From: Betaproteobacteria bacterium
GTDB lineage: Bacteria; Pseudomonadota; Gammaproteobacteria; Burkholderiales; Rhodocyclaceae
Length of the DNA stretch: 64,000 nucleotides
Assembly: GCA_020621865.1 (NCBI GenBank)
Contig: JAHRYW010000003.1
Span: 62,001 to 126,000, forward strand
Reading direction: 5' to 3'
The notes under the pieces were generated by a model. The model was not told the DNA's origin and did not search any database. It was given only the letters and a program-made list of their open reading frames with translations. A program made the position numbers and the translations under genes. Positions 9,501 to 18,185 of the stretch are shown in pieces; positions within the stretch are counted from its first letter, which is position 1; every line of letters starts with the position of its first letter.

Positions 9501-9651
9501 CGACACCAGCCAGCGAACATTCGTCGGTCAGCGCCAGCGCACCATAGCCCTGCGCGACCGCACGCTCGACCAGTTCCTCCGGGTGCGAAGCGCCGCGCAG
9601 GAAGCTGAAATTGGACAGGCAGTGCAGCTCGGCGTAAGCAGGCAGCGACAC
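6541..9651 (-). CDS. dnaE2: Error-prone DNA polymerase DnaE2 (ImuC)
   Basis: 1036 residues, the usual DnaE2 length (shorter than replicative DnaE). The N-terminal PHP domain begins with ELHCLSNFSFLRGASHPEEL. The polymerase catalytic Asp residues lie in PPDIDVDFEHERRE near residue 375, and a C-terminal OB-fold region follows. With ImuA and ImuB it makes the SOS mutasome that copies past DNA damage. The start is GTG (9649-9651), 14 bases after the hydrolase stop, with only a weak ribosome binding site. Two copies of the dispersed repeat are read through in frame: one near residues 540-560 in a loop (ILAKISGRP...) and one near 821-834 (IATVRQKKGPF). Confidence 0.95.
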   Translation of the reverse strand: MSLPAYAELHCLSNFSFLRGASHPEELVERAVAQGYGALALTDECSLAGVVRAHRAAKAAGLKFIVGSEMTTTDGLKLVFLACNRHGYGNLSALITLARRRAEKGAYTLQRNDLEAVSPSGAVPDCLVLWVPGESSSADDGRWLAERFPSRCWIAVELHAGPDDAARLAGLQALGVACGLPLVAAGDVHMHVKARRPVQDVLTALRLKTTVFEAGYALFPNGERHLRSRLRLSRLHPPELLAETLAIAARCTFSLDELRYEYPEEIVPAGETPASFLRAETERGLLRRYPAGVPDSVRERIEHELALIAEMAYEAYFLTVYDIVCFARSQDILCQGRGSAANSAVCYALGVTEVDPARSALLFERFISKERGEPPDIDVDFEHERREEVIQYIYRKYGRERAALAAALITYRTKGALRDAGRALGFGIAQINALTASLAWWDKREQLPQRFAELGLDPQAPRVEKWLAIAEALRGFPRHLTQHVGGFVISRGPLARLVPVENAAMAERSVIQWDKDDLDAMGLMKVDILALGMLTAIRRTLSILAKISGRPRPDGSTPGVWHLHDIPAEDPATYAMLCRADSMGVFQVESRAQMAMLPRLRPKNFYDLVVEVALVRPGPIQGDMVHPYLKRRQGREAIEKISPAVDQVLERTFGVPIFQEQVMQLAVVAANFTPGEADQLRRAMAAWKRKGGLEPFEHKLRAGMAANGLPPAFAERIILQIQGFGEYGFPESHAASFALLVYASAWLKRHHPAAFLCGLLNSQPMGFYSPSLLIQDARRHGVTVLPADVSASDWDSRLDESGAVRLGLREIGGLSAGAAERIATVRQKKGPFLNIADLAARAGLARRDLDLLAAADALRSLAGHRRQAAWAATAAVVQGDLFDGLPPAEPETPLPAPSEGENLVADYKSLGLSLRAHPLTLLRQHLAERRFLTAGELKTTGHRALVRAAGIVVGRQRPGTATGIVFVTLEDESGLVNVVVHPQLVEKQRRELLGASMLGVFGQLQVEGEVVHLVAKRLVDLTAWLGRLETSSRDFQ
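7149..7188 (-). repeat. Dispersed GCTACGGT repeat, copy inside dnaE2 (C-terminal part)
   Basis: Minus-strand reading gives GCTACGGTAAGGC, an A-rich run, GGCCCATTTTTGAA. It matches the short-form consensus (GCTACGGTCGGCC, A-run, GGCCAAAATTGAAA) at most positions. It is read in frame as part of DnaE2 (IATVRQKKGPF). Part of that peptide (GPF...DL) resembles normal DnaE2 sequence, so this is one of the less certain copies. Confidence 0.6.
7970..8031 (+). repeat. Dispersed repeat, long form, inside dnaE2 (palm region loop)
   Basis: Plus-strand reading: CACCCCAGGAGTGCTTCCATCGGGG, then CGCGGTCGGCCCG, then AAATTTTGGCCAAAATCGAAA. The right half matches the intergenic copies almost exactly. The left half is the C-rich/G-rich arm of the long form. 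The element runs opposite to the gene and encodes ILAKISGRPRPDGSTPGV, an extra stretch between TAIRR and IPAEDP, which are conserved DnaE2 blocks. Confidence 0.8.
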
Positions 9652-9665
9652 GATCGGGGCAATGC

Positions 9666-10460
9666 TCAGGGTTTCGGCGGCAGCGCGCGTATCCAGTCGA
9701 GGGCGACGCCGGCCGCGTTACCCGGCGTTTCCAGATGCCCGCCGGGGACCGAGACTTGTCGGGCAGGCAATCCCTCGGACAAACGCCCGAAAACCTGCCC
9801 GTCCATCGCCTTGAGGCCATTTTCTTCGCTTTGCCCGACCACCCACAGCACGGCAGTGCCGGGCAGGATGGCGGCGGCATTGGCGCCGAAATTCATCGGC
9901 CCGGCCGGATCGAAAAAGTCGAGATAGGTCCGGGCAGTCATCCTGACCTGCTTGAGGCGGCCCCCGGAATTGGGATCGTCGAACCAGCCGCTTTCGTCCG
10001 CCTGGCCAGCATCGAGCATGGCCTGCGCCTTGCGGCGGCTATCGGCCGTCACCCCCGTAAAATATTTGCCTTCCGGGTAATGCCCGGGCGCCAGTGCGAT
10101 CACGCCATCCACCTTGTGCTTTGTCGCATAGCGAACCGCCCCGGCCGCCCCGAAGCTGTGGCCGGCGACGATGATCATCCGGGCCCCCTGGCGGCGTAAC
10201 TGTTCCACCGCCGCATCGATTTCGGCCTCCATGGCGGCAACGCCTGCATCATACGAGCGCCGTCCTGACCAGGTCATTTCGGGCGTCCGGACCAGATACC
10301 CGGCCCGCTCCATGGCACTGGAAAAATCGATGATATGCCCACCCGGCCTGTCCCATTTGCCGTGCAGAACCACAATCCCGATTTCAGGCGTCTCGGCACC
10401 AAGCGCGAAAAATGACCACATCGCAAACCAGCACAGAACGCCCACAACGATTTTCCGCAT
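9666..10460 (-). CDS. Exported alpha/beta hydrolase within the SOS mutasome operon
   Basis: 264 residues from the ATG at 10458-10460, chosen because AGGAG stands just before it; another in-frame ATG lies 7 codons upstream. A signal peptide (MRKIVVGVLCWFAMWSFFALGA) precedes an alpha/beta hydrolase core: strand GIVVLHGKWD, nucleophile elbow GHSFGA, and a late His in GGHLETPG. Substrate unknown. It is unusual in sitting between imuB (33 bases) and dnaE2 (14 bases), on the same strand, in a cassette that normally holds only lexA, imuA, imuB and dnaE2. A secreted or periplasmic enzyme has no obvious role in translesion synthesis. Confidence 0.85.
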   Translation of the reverse strand: MRKIVVGVLCWFAMWSFFALGAETPEIGIVVLHGKWDRPGGHIIDFSSAMERAGYLVRTPEMTWSGRRSYDAGVAAMEAEIDAAVEQLRRQGARMIIVAGHSFGAAGAVRYATKHKVDGVIALAPGHYPEGKYFTGVTADSRRKAQAMLDAGQADESGWFDDPNSGGRLKQVRMTARTYLDFFDPAGPMNFGANAAAILPGTAVLWVVGQSEENGLKAMDGQVFGRLSEGLPARQVSVPGGHLETPGNAAGVALDWIRALPPKP

Positions 10461-10493
10461 CACCCTCTCCTTGTCGATCATCGACGCGCCTGT

Positions 10494-11960
10494 TCAAGCA
10501 AACAAACCATGCAGGAACCAGCCGTCGGCATCCCTGAAAACCCAGGCCCACTGTCCCAGCGGATTGCGGGCAACAAAATAGTCGCGCCGCACATCGCCGG
10601 CCGCCCCGCCCTCGCCTTCGTCCCACCAGCCGCTTTCCAGGCGTTCGGCGCGTGACAGCAATTTCAGCGGGCCATGCCAATGCGGGCCGCCGGCCTGCTC
10701 GGCCAGCGCCTGTGGCGTCGGCAGCAGCCACAGCGGGCGATGCCGGCCGATGTCAGCCGGCTGAGCTGATTTTTCTCCGAATGCTACGGTCGGCCCGATA
10801 TTTTGGCCAAAATTGAAAATCGCATCGCGTGCCTGCGTCGCGCATTCCGGCCGATGATCGGCGGCCTCGCCCAGCACCTGCACCGCCCCTTCGCCCAGGC
10901 GGGCGCGCAGACGCTCCAGACAGGCCAGTGCCCCTTCGCCGGTCGCCGCCTGCTCGAAAAGCGGAATACTGGCACCGGACCGGGCGACCAGTTCATCGGC
11001 CTGCAGGCGCAAGGCTTCGACCGGCGACGTCAATTGCAGGCGACCGAGATGCTCGCGCAGCAGGCGCAGGAAACGCCCCTCGTCGGCCGCCGGTTCGGCA
11101 AAGTTCAGGGCCAGCGCCGTCGGTGGGCCGTCGTCGTGGCTCAACTGCAGCGTACAGCGGCGAACCAGCAGCTGCCGCCCGGCCAGCCAGCCGGCCAGTG
11201 CCGAAAACAGGCGCTGCCCGGCGAAGACCAGCGCCTCGGCGTGTTCGACGCGGGCCGGCAACTCGATGGCGACAGCGAAACTTTCCGGAAAGACGAAGGC
11301 CGTTTGCGGATCGGGCAAATCGCCCCAGGCGCGCAGCAGATCGTCGAGCGGGCCGTTGCCGAGGCGCCGGCGCAAGCCGGCTGCCGGCAACTGGCGCAGA
11401 TCGCCAAGCCGACGCAGACCAAATGACTGCAGGCGATTTTCGACGTCACCCGGCCAGCCGGGCACGGCACAAGGCAAATCAGCCAGCGCCGCCGGCAGGC
11501 CGGCTGCGTCGACCACGGCAGCGCGGCCGGCACGGGCCAGCCAGCGCGCCCCGAGCGGTGTCGGAGCCGCCGCCCAGCGTACCGAATACGACTGCTCGGC
11601 GCAGCCGGCAAGCACTGCCGCAATGATCGCCTCGCTGCCGCCGAACAAGCGCAGGCAGCCGCCGATTTCGAGCAGCAGCGTATCCGGCGGCTGCAGGCTG
11701 ATCGTCGGCGTGAAGCGCCCAGCCCAGCAGGCCAGGTTGTCCAGCGCCTGTTGCTCGCGCCCGGCATCGCGTTCGAAAACGGCCAGCCCGGGCAGCAGGC
11801 CGAGCGCCGTAGACAGCTTTTGCCCGGCACGAACCCCGGCCGCCACAGCCGCCGTGTCTGCCACCTGCAGCCGACCGCGTGCGACGACGGCGCTAGGCGG
11901 CTGGCGCAGCGGCAAGGCCTCGATCGGCAACAGCGGAAAATGCAGGGCCAGCCACAGCAC
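10494..11960 (-). CDS. imuB: ImuB, inactive Y-family polymerase-like mutasome hub
   Basis: 488 residues from a GTG start ([16 protein letters not shown] is the typical ImuB beginning), preceded by GGGAGAAA. The frame stays open further upstream, but that part overlaps imuA and looks unlike ImuB. The protein is a Y-family-like fold that lacks polymerase activity and links ImuA, DnaE2 and the sliding clamp. It overlaps imuA by 68 bases. Near residues 380-394 it carries the peptide IFNFGQNIGPTVAF, encoded by a copy of the dispersed repeat running antisense to the gene. Confidence 0.9.
   Translation of the reverse strand: MLWLALHFPLLPIEALPLRQPPSAVVARGRLQVADTAAVAAGVRAGQKLSTALGLLPGLAVFERDAGREQQALDNLACWAGRFTPTISLQPPDTLLLEIGGCLRLFGGSEAIIAAVLAGCAEQSYSVRWAAAPTPLGARWLARAGRAAVVDAAGLPAALADLPCAVPGWPGDVENRLQSFGLRRLGDLRQLPAAGLRRRLGNGPLDDLLRAWGDLPDPQTAFVFPESFAVAIELPARVEHAEALVFAGQRLFSALAGWLAGRQLLVRRCTLQLSHDDGPPTALALNFAEPAADEGRFLRLLREHLGRLQLTSPVEALRLQADELVARSGASIPLFEQAATGEGALACLERLRARLGEGAVQVLGEAADHRPECATQARDAIFNFGQNIGPTVAFGEKSAQPADIGRHRPLWLLPTPQALAEQAGGPHWHGPLKLLSRAERLESGWWDEGEGGAAGDVRRDYFVARNPLGQWAWVFRDADGWFLHGLFA
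10780..10820 (+). repeat. Dispersed GCTACGGT repeat, copy inside imuB
   Basis: Plus-strand reading is ATGCTACGGTCGGCCCG, then ATATTTTGGCCAAAATTGAAAAT, a near-consensus short form. It lies inside imuB, antisense to it, without introducing a stop. Confidence 0.85.
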
Positions 11961-12627
11961 GCGGGTTTCTCCCGGCAAAGGCAAGGGAATGGGAAGGACA
12001 GGCAACAGCCAAGGCCAGCGGCCCGGAAACCGGCCGGCCGCGCCGCTTGACGATGCGCACCGACAGGCCGCGCTCGCCAGCCGCCAGGGCCACGCGCAAC
12101 GGCGCCGGCGACGGCGCCCGGAGTGCGACGCCCGGCCGCCACAAACAGGCAAAAACCTGCTGCCCTTCGGCCGCTACCTGCAGCCGGCGCAAGGCCCGCG
12201 CGTCGATACCGGCCTCCGGCCAAGCCAGCACGCCGGCAAAGCCGCCGCAGGCCAGCAACTGCTCGACACACCAGGCGACCTGCTTGCCGGCGCGAACGAC
12301 GACCAGACGCTCCAGCGCGACGCCCGCTGCCGCCCAGGCCGGGGCGTGCGGTAGCCAGGGCGGCGCGACCAGCGCCAGCCAGCCGCCAGCGGCCGACAGT
12401 CGGGCCAACGCCGGCAGCAACAGGCTCATTTCGCCGACACCGCCGCGATCGATCAGAAGTTCGGTCAGGTTGCCGCGCGGCCAGCCGCCGCCGGGCAATT
12501 CGGCATCGAGTTCGGGATGGCCACTCGGGATGGTGCTGTCCGGCAGCGTGGCCAGCGCGTCGCCGCGCCAGACATCGCCCCGGGCCAGCACGTCGGCCAG
12601 GGCGAGCGGCGCTGGCAATGCGTTCAT
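11893..12627 (-). CDS. imuA: ImuA, RecA-like SOS mutasome protein
   Basis: 244 residues. It begins [22 protein letters not shown] and carries the conserved [22 protein letters not shown] block typical of ImuA (SulA/RecA-like). ImuA helps recruit the ImuB-DnaE2 mutasome to RecA filaments. It starts inside the lexA stop (ATGA) and its 3' end overlaps the imuB start, so lexA-imuA-imuB form one translationally coupled unit. Confidence 0.9.
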   Translation of the reverse strand: MNALPAPLALADVLARGDVWRGDALATLPDSTIPSGHPELDAELPGGGWPRGNLTELLIDRGGVGEMSLLLPALARLSAAGGWLALVAPPWLPHAPAWAAAGVALERLVVVRAGKQVAWCVEQLLACGGFAGVLAWPEAGIDARALRRLQVAAEGQQVFACLWRPGVALRAPSPAPLRVALAAGERGLSVRIVKRRGRPVSGPLALAVACPSHSLAFAGRNPRAVAGPAFSAVADRGLAAAPAA

Positions 12628-13229
12628 GACAACTTGGAGACGGCTCCGCGGATCAGGCCGACAGCGATGCCCTCGATGGCGAACTCGACCTCTTCCGGAT
12701 TGACGATGATCGGTTCGAAATCGGGGTTCTCGGCGATCAGGCGGATCTGGCCGCCGCTGCGCTCCAGGCGCTTGACGGTGACTTCCTCGTCGAGGCGGGC
12801 GACGACGATCTGGCCATCGCGGACCTGGGTGGTTTTATGCACGGCCAGCAGATCGCCGTCGAAGATGCCGGCGTCGATCATCGACAGACCGCGCACCTTG
12901 AGCAGGAAATCGGCCTTCGGCGAAAACAGCCCGGCATCCAGCGCATAGCGCCCCTGGACGTTCTCGACGGCGAGGATAGGCGAACCAGCGGCAACGCTGC
13001 CGATCAGCGGCAGGCCAAGCTGCTCGACCAGCCGGATGCCGCGCGCCGAGCCGGGCTCAAGCGTGATGGCGCCCTTTTTGGCGAGTGCCTTGAGGTGATC
13101 CTCGGCCGCATTGGGCGAGGCGAAACCAAAGGCGCTGGCGATTTCCGCCCGGGTCGGCGGCGCGCCGAGCACTTCCAGCGTGCTCTTGATGAAGTCGAGA
13201 ATTTCCTGCTGACGGGGCGTGAGTTTCAT
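12624..13229 (-). CDS. lexA: LexA repressor heading the mutasome operon
   Basis: 201 residues. It has an N-terminal winged-helix DNA-binding domain ([33 protein letters not shown]). The self-cleavage site is AAGSP (Ala81-Gly82) and the catalytic pair is Ser116 (GLSMIDAG) and Lys153 (VTVKRL). It represses its own operon through the box at 13256-13271 and is cleaved with RecA help after DNA damage. Linkage to imuA suggests it could be a second, cassette-specific LexA; whether another lexA exists cannot be seen here. Confidence 0.95.
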   Translation of the reverse strand: MKLTPRQQEILDFIKSTLEVLGAPPTRAEIASAFGFASPNAAEDHLKALAKKGAITLEPGSARGIRLVEQLGLPLIGSVAAGSPILAVENVQGRYALDAGLFSPKADFLLKVRGLSMIDAGIFDGDLLAVHKTTQVRDGQIVVARLDEEVTVKRLERSGGQIRLIAENPDFEPIIVNPEEVEFAIEGIAVGLIRGAVSKLS

Positions 13230-13255
13230 GGCCGATCTCCGCTAAAAACCATTGA

Positions 13256-13271
13256 CTGTATTTTTGTACAG
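13256..13271. promoter_or_regulatory. LexA (SOS) box upstream of lexA-imuAB-dnaE2
   Basis: CTGTATTTTTGTACAG fits the CTGT-N8-ACAG LexA operator exactly and lies 27 bases before the lexA ATG, where it would overlap the promoter. Confidence 0.93.
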
Positions 13272-13310
13272 TAATCGCTTTTTGGCAAGCGGAAAATCAG
13301 GCTTTCAAGG

Positions 13311-13335
13311 CTGCCGGCCCATTACAGGCCGGCAG
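13311..13335. terminator. Hairpin between the chemoreceptor gene and lexA
   Basis: CTGCCGGCC-CATTACA-GGCCGGCAG is a perfect 9-bp stem placed just after the stop of the chemoreceptor gene. There is no clear T run on the minus strand, so its strength as a terminator is uncertain. Confidence 0.5.
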
Positions 13336-13341
13336 TGATGC

Positions 13342-14460
13342 TCAGCTATGGCAAAGGATGGCCGGGTCGTTCATGGCCGTGTCGGCCATCCGCTGCAGGT
13401 TGTCGATGACGCTGACACTGGCCCGCTCCATCAGTTCGACGTGCCGTAACATGCCGTCGACATCGCCCTTGTGCTTGGCGTCCAGCGCGGCGATGCCCAT
13501 CTTGTGCACTTCGATGTGCGGCGCCTCGATCTCGCGGTAGCCGGCCAGGCGGCTGAAGCAATCGCGCCCCTCGCCTTCGTAGTACCACTTGCCCAGGCGG
13601 CAGGCGGTATGCGAGGAGACATCCCCGGCGTGCAGTTCGATCAGGCCGAACAGGCCCATGTAGACACGGAACTTGAAGACCAGGTGATCGACCTTGGCGA
13701 CTTCGATAAAACTCTTCAGGGCACCGCCGGCAATGACGCTTTCCATTTTTCGGGACAACTGCATCAGTTGCTGCATGTCCTCGGTAGCCCGGCTGCCGCG
13801 CTTGCTGAAATCGTCGGCGGTGCGCGACAGATCCTCCATCGCGTCCTTGGCAGTCGAGGAATTCTGGGTGATGCCGGAAACCAGGCTTTCGATATCGGCG
13901 GTTGCCTTGGAGGTGCGTTCGGCCAGCTTCCGCACCTCGTCGGCGACCACGGCAAAACCGCGGCCAGCTTCACCGGCCCGCGCCGCCTCGATGGCGGCAT
14001 TGAGCGCCAGCAGATTGGTCTGGTCGGCGATTTCGTGGATCAACTGGACGATTTTGCCGATTTCGCCGGCCTGGGTGGCCAGCCCCTCGACCTCTTTGGC
14101 CGTCACCGCCGAGCTTTCGGCCAGTCGATGCAGATTGGAAGCGATCTCCGTCGTCGCCTGTCCGCTGGCGATCGAAACCGCAGTCGCCTCGACCGCTTCG
14201 TTTCGCTCGTCCTTGAGCATGCCGGCCATTTGCGCCAGGCTGGCCTGCGAACCGCCCAGCGTCTCGCTGAACGATGCCAGGTTGCGCAGAATGCCTTTCA
14301 GCGCATCGCATTCCCGGTTTTTTTGGTTTGCTGCATTTTCCTGCACGCTCAGGTCGCGCCTGAGGCTCTGCACCTGAGACTCAAGCGCCATTTCCCTCGC
14401 CCGAGCCGCTGCCAGCTCCTCGGTCAGTGCCGCCAGTTGTTTGCCGCCAGAAAAAAACAT
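13342..14460 (-). CDS. Soluble methyl-accepting chemotaxis protein with CZB zinc-binding domain
   Basis: 372 residues without membrane segments. An N-terminal coiled coil ([18 protein letters not shown]...) leads into the MCP signalling hairpin. The CheA/CheW-contact tip is [22 protein letters not shown] followed by [16 protein letters not shown]. The C-terminal chemoreceptor zinc-binding (CZB) domain shows the pattern [26 protein letters not shown], giving His/Cys zinc ligands. CZB receptors sense zinc or oxidants such as hypochlorite; here the ligand is unknown. The gene is monocistronic. Confidence 0.93.
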   Translation of the reverse strand: MFFSGGKQLAALTEELAAARAREMALESQVQSLRRDLSVQENAANQKNRECDALKGILRNLASFSETLGGSQASLAQMAGMLKDERNEAVEATAVSIASGQATTEIASNLHRLAESSAVTAKEVEGLATQAGEIGKIVQLIHEIADQTNLLALNAAIEAARAGEAGRGFAVVADEVRKLAERTSKATADIESLVSGITQNSSTAKDAMEDLSRTADDFSKRGSRATEDMQQLMQLSRKMESVIAGGALKSFIEVAKVDHLVFKFRVYMGLFGLIELHAGDVSSHTACRLGKWYYEGEGRDCFSRLAGYREIEAPHIEVHKMGIAALDAKHKGDVDGMLRHVELMERASVSVIDNLQRMADTAMNDPAILCHS

Positions 14461-14573
14461 AGTTGTCCCCGAAAGTTGATCAGCCAGGCAAATCTGCCAA
14501 GTCAGCCAAAAGTTATAGTTCGTATGGGCGCGAATTGTCGCAGGTCAAAGGCCGTATCGCAATCGGGTAGAAA

Positions 14574-15920
14574 TCAGGTCGGCAAATCGAAGCCCTTCAG
14601 CTTTCGATACATGTCCACAGCGTAGGAATCCGTCATCCCGGCGACGAAATCGGCGACCTGCAGCAGGCGGATATAAGGATCGGCATCCGACTCGCCGCCG
14701 TGAGCGAGGAACTGTTTTGGCAGCAATTCAAGCAGCATCCGCTCACGGGTGGTAAACCGGGCGTGCCCCGCCCTGGCCTCGACGGCGTTCGAGAACAAGC
14801 CAAGCAAGGCACCGAGTACCTCAAAACCGGCTGTTTCGATCTCCAGGGCCGGGCGGGCGGTGTAGATCGTTTCCTTGGCCAGTTTCAGAATCGCCTGCAA
14901 GGGATGGGCAATCGGCGAATTTTCGAGCAACTCGTCGTCGAATTCGCCGCTCAGGATGGCATCCTCGTTTTCCAGGAAGACCGCCGCGGCGCTCTCCAGC
15001 AAGCGGCCGATGGCCTTGGCGCGCAGGTATTCGAGGCGTTCCTTGGGGTCGTGCAGGCGATCCAGCCGCCCGCCGCTGATGCTATTGCCGGCCAGGTCGC
15101 CGAGCAGGCATTCAGCGTCCTTGTAGGGCACGAAGCCGAGCCGGGCGGCGTCTTCGAGATCGACGATCAGGTAGCAGGTATCGTCGGCCACCTCGACCAG
15201 GAAGGCCAGCGGATGGCGCCGCCAGGCAGTGCCGGGAATGCGCTCGACCAAGCCGGTCGCCTTCGCCACCTGCCGGAAGTTGTCGATGTCCTGCTGGAAG
15301 AAACCGAATTTCCTGCCGCTCTTGCCGTCGAGTTCGTTTTCCAGGTGCGACGGCCGCGGATATTTGGTGAAAGTCGCCAGTACAGCGCTGCTCAGTTGCA
15401 GGCCACCGGGATTGGCCGGGCTCTGCAGCCGGCTGACGATGCGAAAGCCCTGGGCATTGCCCTCGTAGCGCTCGAAATCGGCCTTCTGGGCCGGCGTGAA
15501 GTCGTGGCGTTCGAGCAGGCCGGAATTGCGAAACCACTCCCGGATGGCATCCTCGCCGGCATGGCCGAAGGGCGGATTGCCAATGTCGTGGGCCAGGCAG
15601 GCGGCGGCGACGATCGCTCCGAAATCGCCCGATTCGACATGCTGCAGGCCGTGCCGGGCGATGATCTCGCGGCCGACCACGGCACCCAGCGAGCGGCCGA
15701 CGCAACTGACCTCCAGGCTGTGCGTCAGGCGGGTGCGCACGTAATCGCTCTTTGACAGCGGGAAAACCTGCGTCTTGTCCTTCATGCGCCGGAAGGCGGA
15801 GGTGAAGACGATGCGATCGTAATCCTGCTGAAAGGCCGTGCGCTCGGCGGTGCCCGGCGCCTTACCGGCGCCCAGACGTTCGCTCGACAGCAATTTTTCC
15901 CAGATTTTTCGTTGGCCCAT
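14574..15920 (-). CDS. dgt: dGTPase-like deoxyguanosinetriphosphate triphosphohydrolase
   Basis: 448 residues from ATG 15918-15920 (MGQRKIWEKLLSSERLG), preceded by AAAGAG. The open frame extends further upstream but would run into the thioesterase gene. HD-domain metal ligands are visible: RLTHSLEV (His) and CLAHDIGNPPFGHAGE (His-Asp). The family hydrolyses dGTP, or other dNTPs, to the nucleoside and triphosphate, which affects dNTP pools and mutation rate. It starts 35 bases after the thioesterase stop on the same strand. Confidence 0.92.
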   Translation of the reverse strand: MGQRKIWEKLLSSERLGAGKAPGTAERTAFQQDYDRIVFTSAFRRMKDKTQVFPLSKSDYVRTRLTHSLEVSCVGRSLGAVVGREIIARHGLQHVESGDFGAIVAAACLAHDIGNPPFGHAGEDAIREWFRNSGLLERHDFTPAQKADFERYEGNAQGFRIVSRLQSPANPGGLQLSSAVLATFTKYPRPSHLENELDGKSGRKFGFFQQDIDNFRQVAKATGLVERIPGTAWRRHPLAFLVEVADDTCYLIVDLEDAARLGFVPYKDAECLLGDLAGNSISGGRLDRLHDPKERLEYLRAKAIGRLLESAAAVFLENEDAILSGEFDDELLENSPIAHPLQAILKLAKETIYTARPALEIETAGFEVLGALLGLFSNAVEARAGHARFTTRERMLLELLPKQFLAHGGESDADPYIRLLQVADFVAGMTDSYAVDMYRKLKGFDLPT

Positions 15921-15955
15921 GCTCTTTGGATTCGACGGTGCAATGGGCTGCGAGT

Positions 15956-16366
15956 TTACCCTGCTTCCAGCGCGCTCCGCACGTGATCGGGCACGAGCAC
16001 CGACTTTCCGGTCAGGGTATTCATCCACACCACCTTGGCGGCGCCTTCGGCATAGAGCTTCTCATCGCCGTCGATGCGCATTTCGACGAAAGTCTGGAAG
16101 CTGGAGCGGCCGATGGCGCCAACGAAGGTGCGCACCTCGACGGTCCCCGGATAGGTCATCGGGATCAGGAAGGTGCAGCTGGCGTTAATGATCACCGGCC
16201 CGTCGCCACCCGGCCGGACCTGCAGATCCATCTGCTCCAGCCATTCGACCCGCGCCTGCTCCATGTAGCGAAAATAGACGGTATTGTTGACGTGCCCATA
16301 GGCGTCCATGTCTCCCCAGCGAATGGGCATTTTCGTCACGTGGATCAGTTTTTTGGGATGTTCCAT
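15956..16366 (-). CDS. Acyl-CoA thioesterase, hot-dog fold (YbgC/FadM type)
   Basis: 136 residues. WGDMDAYGHVNNTVYFRYMEQAR is the hot-dog thioesterase signature; the Asp in GDMD is the catalytic residue and HVNN is conserved. It probably cleaves acyl-CoA thioesters in the cytoplasm. It is divergent from the ETF-QO gene, which fits a role in fatty-acid or aromatic-acid catabolism. Confidence 0.9.
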   Translation of the reverse strand: MEHPKKLIHVTKMPIRWGDMDAYGHVNNTVYFRYMEQARVEWLEQMDLQVRPGGDGPVIINASCTFLIPMTYPGTVEVRTFVGAIGRSSFQTFVEMRIDGDEKLYAEGAAKVVWMNTLTGKSVLVPDHVRSALEAG

Positions 16367-16449
16367 AAGCTCGCTCTCTGGGGGTTGCTGAATGTTTTTC
16401 CATACTGTAGCGTATTGAAATCAGACCGACAATAATTCGAGGAAACAGC

Positions 16450-18096
16450 ATGCAACGCGAAGCCATGGAATTCGACGTCGTCATCGTCGGCGGCGGCCCG
16501 GCCGGACTGGCATCGGCGATCCGCCTGAAACAACTGGCGGCCGAAAAAGGCAGCGAACTCTCGGTCTGCCTGATCGAGAAAGGCGCCGAGGTCGGCGCCC
16601 ACATCCTCTCTGGCGCCGTCATGGACCCGCGCGCCATCACGGAGCTGTTGCCGGACTGGCAGGAAACCGGTGCCCCGCTCAATGCGCCGGTCACCGAAGA
16701 CCGTTTCTTCATCCTCAGCGAAGACGCTTCGACCCGCGTGCCGAACAGCCTGCTGCCCCAGTGCTTCCATAACGAAGGCAATTACGTCATTTCGCTGGGC
16801 AATCTCTGTCGCTGGCTGGGCGAACAGGCCGAGGCGCTCGGTGTCGACATCTACCCCGGCTTTGCCGGCGCCGAAGTGCTGTTCGATGAAAATGGCGCGG
16901 TCAAGGGCGTCGCCACCGGCGACATGGGGCGGCTAAAGGACGGTTCGGAAGGCCCGAATTTCCAGCCGGGCATGGAACTGCACGCCAAATACACTTTCTT
17001 CGCCGAAGGCTGCCGCGGCCATCTCGGCAAGCAACTCGAAGCGCGCTTCAACCTGCGCGACGGTGTCGATCCGCAAACCTACGGTATCGGCCTCAAGGAA
17101 TTGTGGGAAATACCCTCTGCAATGCACCAACCCGGCCTGGTCATCCATAGCGGCGGCTGGCCGATGGATAACGCGACCTATGGCGGCGGCTTCCTCTACC
17201 ACCTGGAAAACAACCAGGTCGCCGTCGGCTTTGTCGTCGGTCTTGGCTATAGCAACCCGCACCTGTCGCCCTACGAGGAATTCCAGCGCTACAAGACGCA
17301 CCCGGAAATCCGCAAGTTTCTCGAAGGCGGCAAGCGCATCGCCTACGGCGCCCGGGCGCTGACCGCCGGCGGCCTGCAGTCCCTGCCCAAGCTGGTTTTT
17401 CCCGGCGGCGTGCTGGTCGGCGACGATGCCGGTTTCCTCAACGCCGCCCGCATCAAGGGTTCGCACTGCGCGATCAAGTCGGGCATGCTGGCCGCCGAAG
17501 CCTGCTTTGATGCCTTGGCCGACGAACGCCAGAATGACGAGCTTTTTGCCTATCCGGAGTCATTCAAAAACAGCTGGTTATACGATGAACTTCATAAATC
17601 ACGTAACTTCAAACCCTGGCTGAACAAGGGCCTGAAACTGGGTTCGATCATGTTCGGCATCGACCAGTTGCTGCTGCGCGGCAAGGCGCCGTGGACGCTG
17701 CACAACCGGACGCCCGACCACGCCAAGCTGAAGCCGGCCAGCGAATGCGCACCCATTGCCTATCCCAAACCGGATGGCGTGATCAGCTTCGACCGACTGT
17801 CCTCGGTCTTCCTGTCCAGCACCAACCACGAGGAAGACCAGCCCTGCCATCTGCAACTGAAGGATGCCGGCGTTCCGGTCAGCGTCAACCTGGCGCAATA
17901 CGACGCACCGGAACAGCGTTACTGTCCGGCCGGCGTCTATGAGATCCTGCGCGACGAAAACGGCGGCAATCCGCGCCTGCAGATCAACGCGCAGAACTGT
18001 GTGCACTGCAAGACCTGCGACATCAAGGACCCGACGCAAAACATCAACTGGGTCGTGCCACAGGGCGGTGAAGGCCCGACTTACCCGAATATGTAA
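16450..18096 (+). CDS. Electron transfer flavoprotein-ubiquinone oxidoreductase
   Basis: 548 residues, the usual length. The N-terminal FAD-binding Rossmann motif is [19 protein letters not shown] second FAD contact is [27 protein letters not shown], where the GSH-containing block is typical. The C-terminal 4Fe-4S ligands appear in [13 protein letters not shown] with an upstream Cys in [10 protein letters not shown]. It moves electrons from ETF, reduced by acyl-CoA dehydrogenases, to ubiquinone at the inner membrane. Confidence 0.96.
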   Translation: MQREAMEFDVVIVGGGPAGLASAIRLKQLAAEKGSELSVCLIEKGAEVGAHILSGAVMDPRAITELLPDWQETGAPLNAPVTEDRFFILSEDASTRVPNSLLPQCFHNEGNYVISLGNLCRWLGEQAEALGVDIYPGFAGAEVLFDENGAVKGVATGDMGRLKDGSEGPNFQPGMELHAKYTFFAEGCRGHLGKQLEARFNLRDGVDPQTYGIGLKELWEIPSAMHQPGLVIHSGGWPMDNATYGGGFLYHLENNQVAVGFVVGLGYSNPHLSPYEEFQRYKTHPEIRKFLEGGKRIAYGARALTAGGLQSLPKLVFPGGVLVGDDAGFLNAARIKGSHCAIKSGMLAAEACFDALADERQNDELFAYPESFKNSWLYDELHKSRNFKPWLNKGLKLGSIMFGIDQLLLRGKAPWTLHNRTPDHAKLKPASECAPIAYPKPDGVISFDRLSSVFLSSTNHEEDQPCHLQLKDAGVPVSVNLAQYDAPEQRYCPAGVYEILRDENGGNPRLQINAQNCVHCKTCDIKDPTQNINWVVPQGGEGPTYPNM

Positions 18097-18185
18097 GGGA
18101 TTGCCGGAAACCACGTGTGCATGCCGCGAAACGTGGTTTACCGGTTTATAATCCGTCGGCTAAACCCCAAAGGGAGAACAAACAC

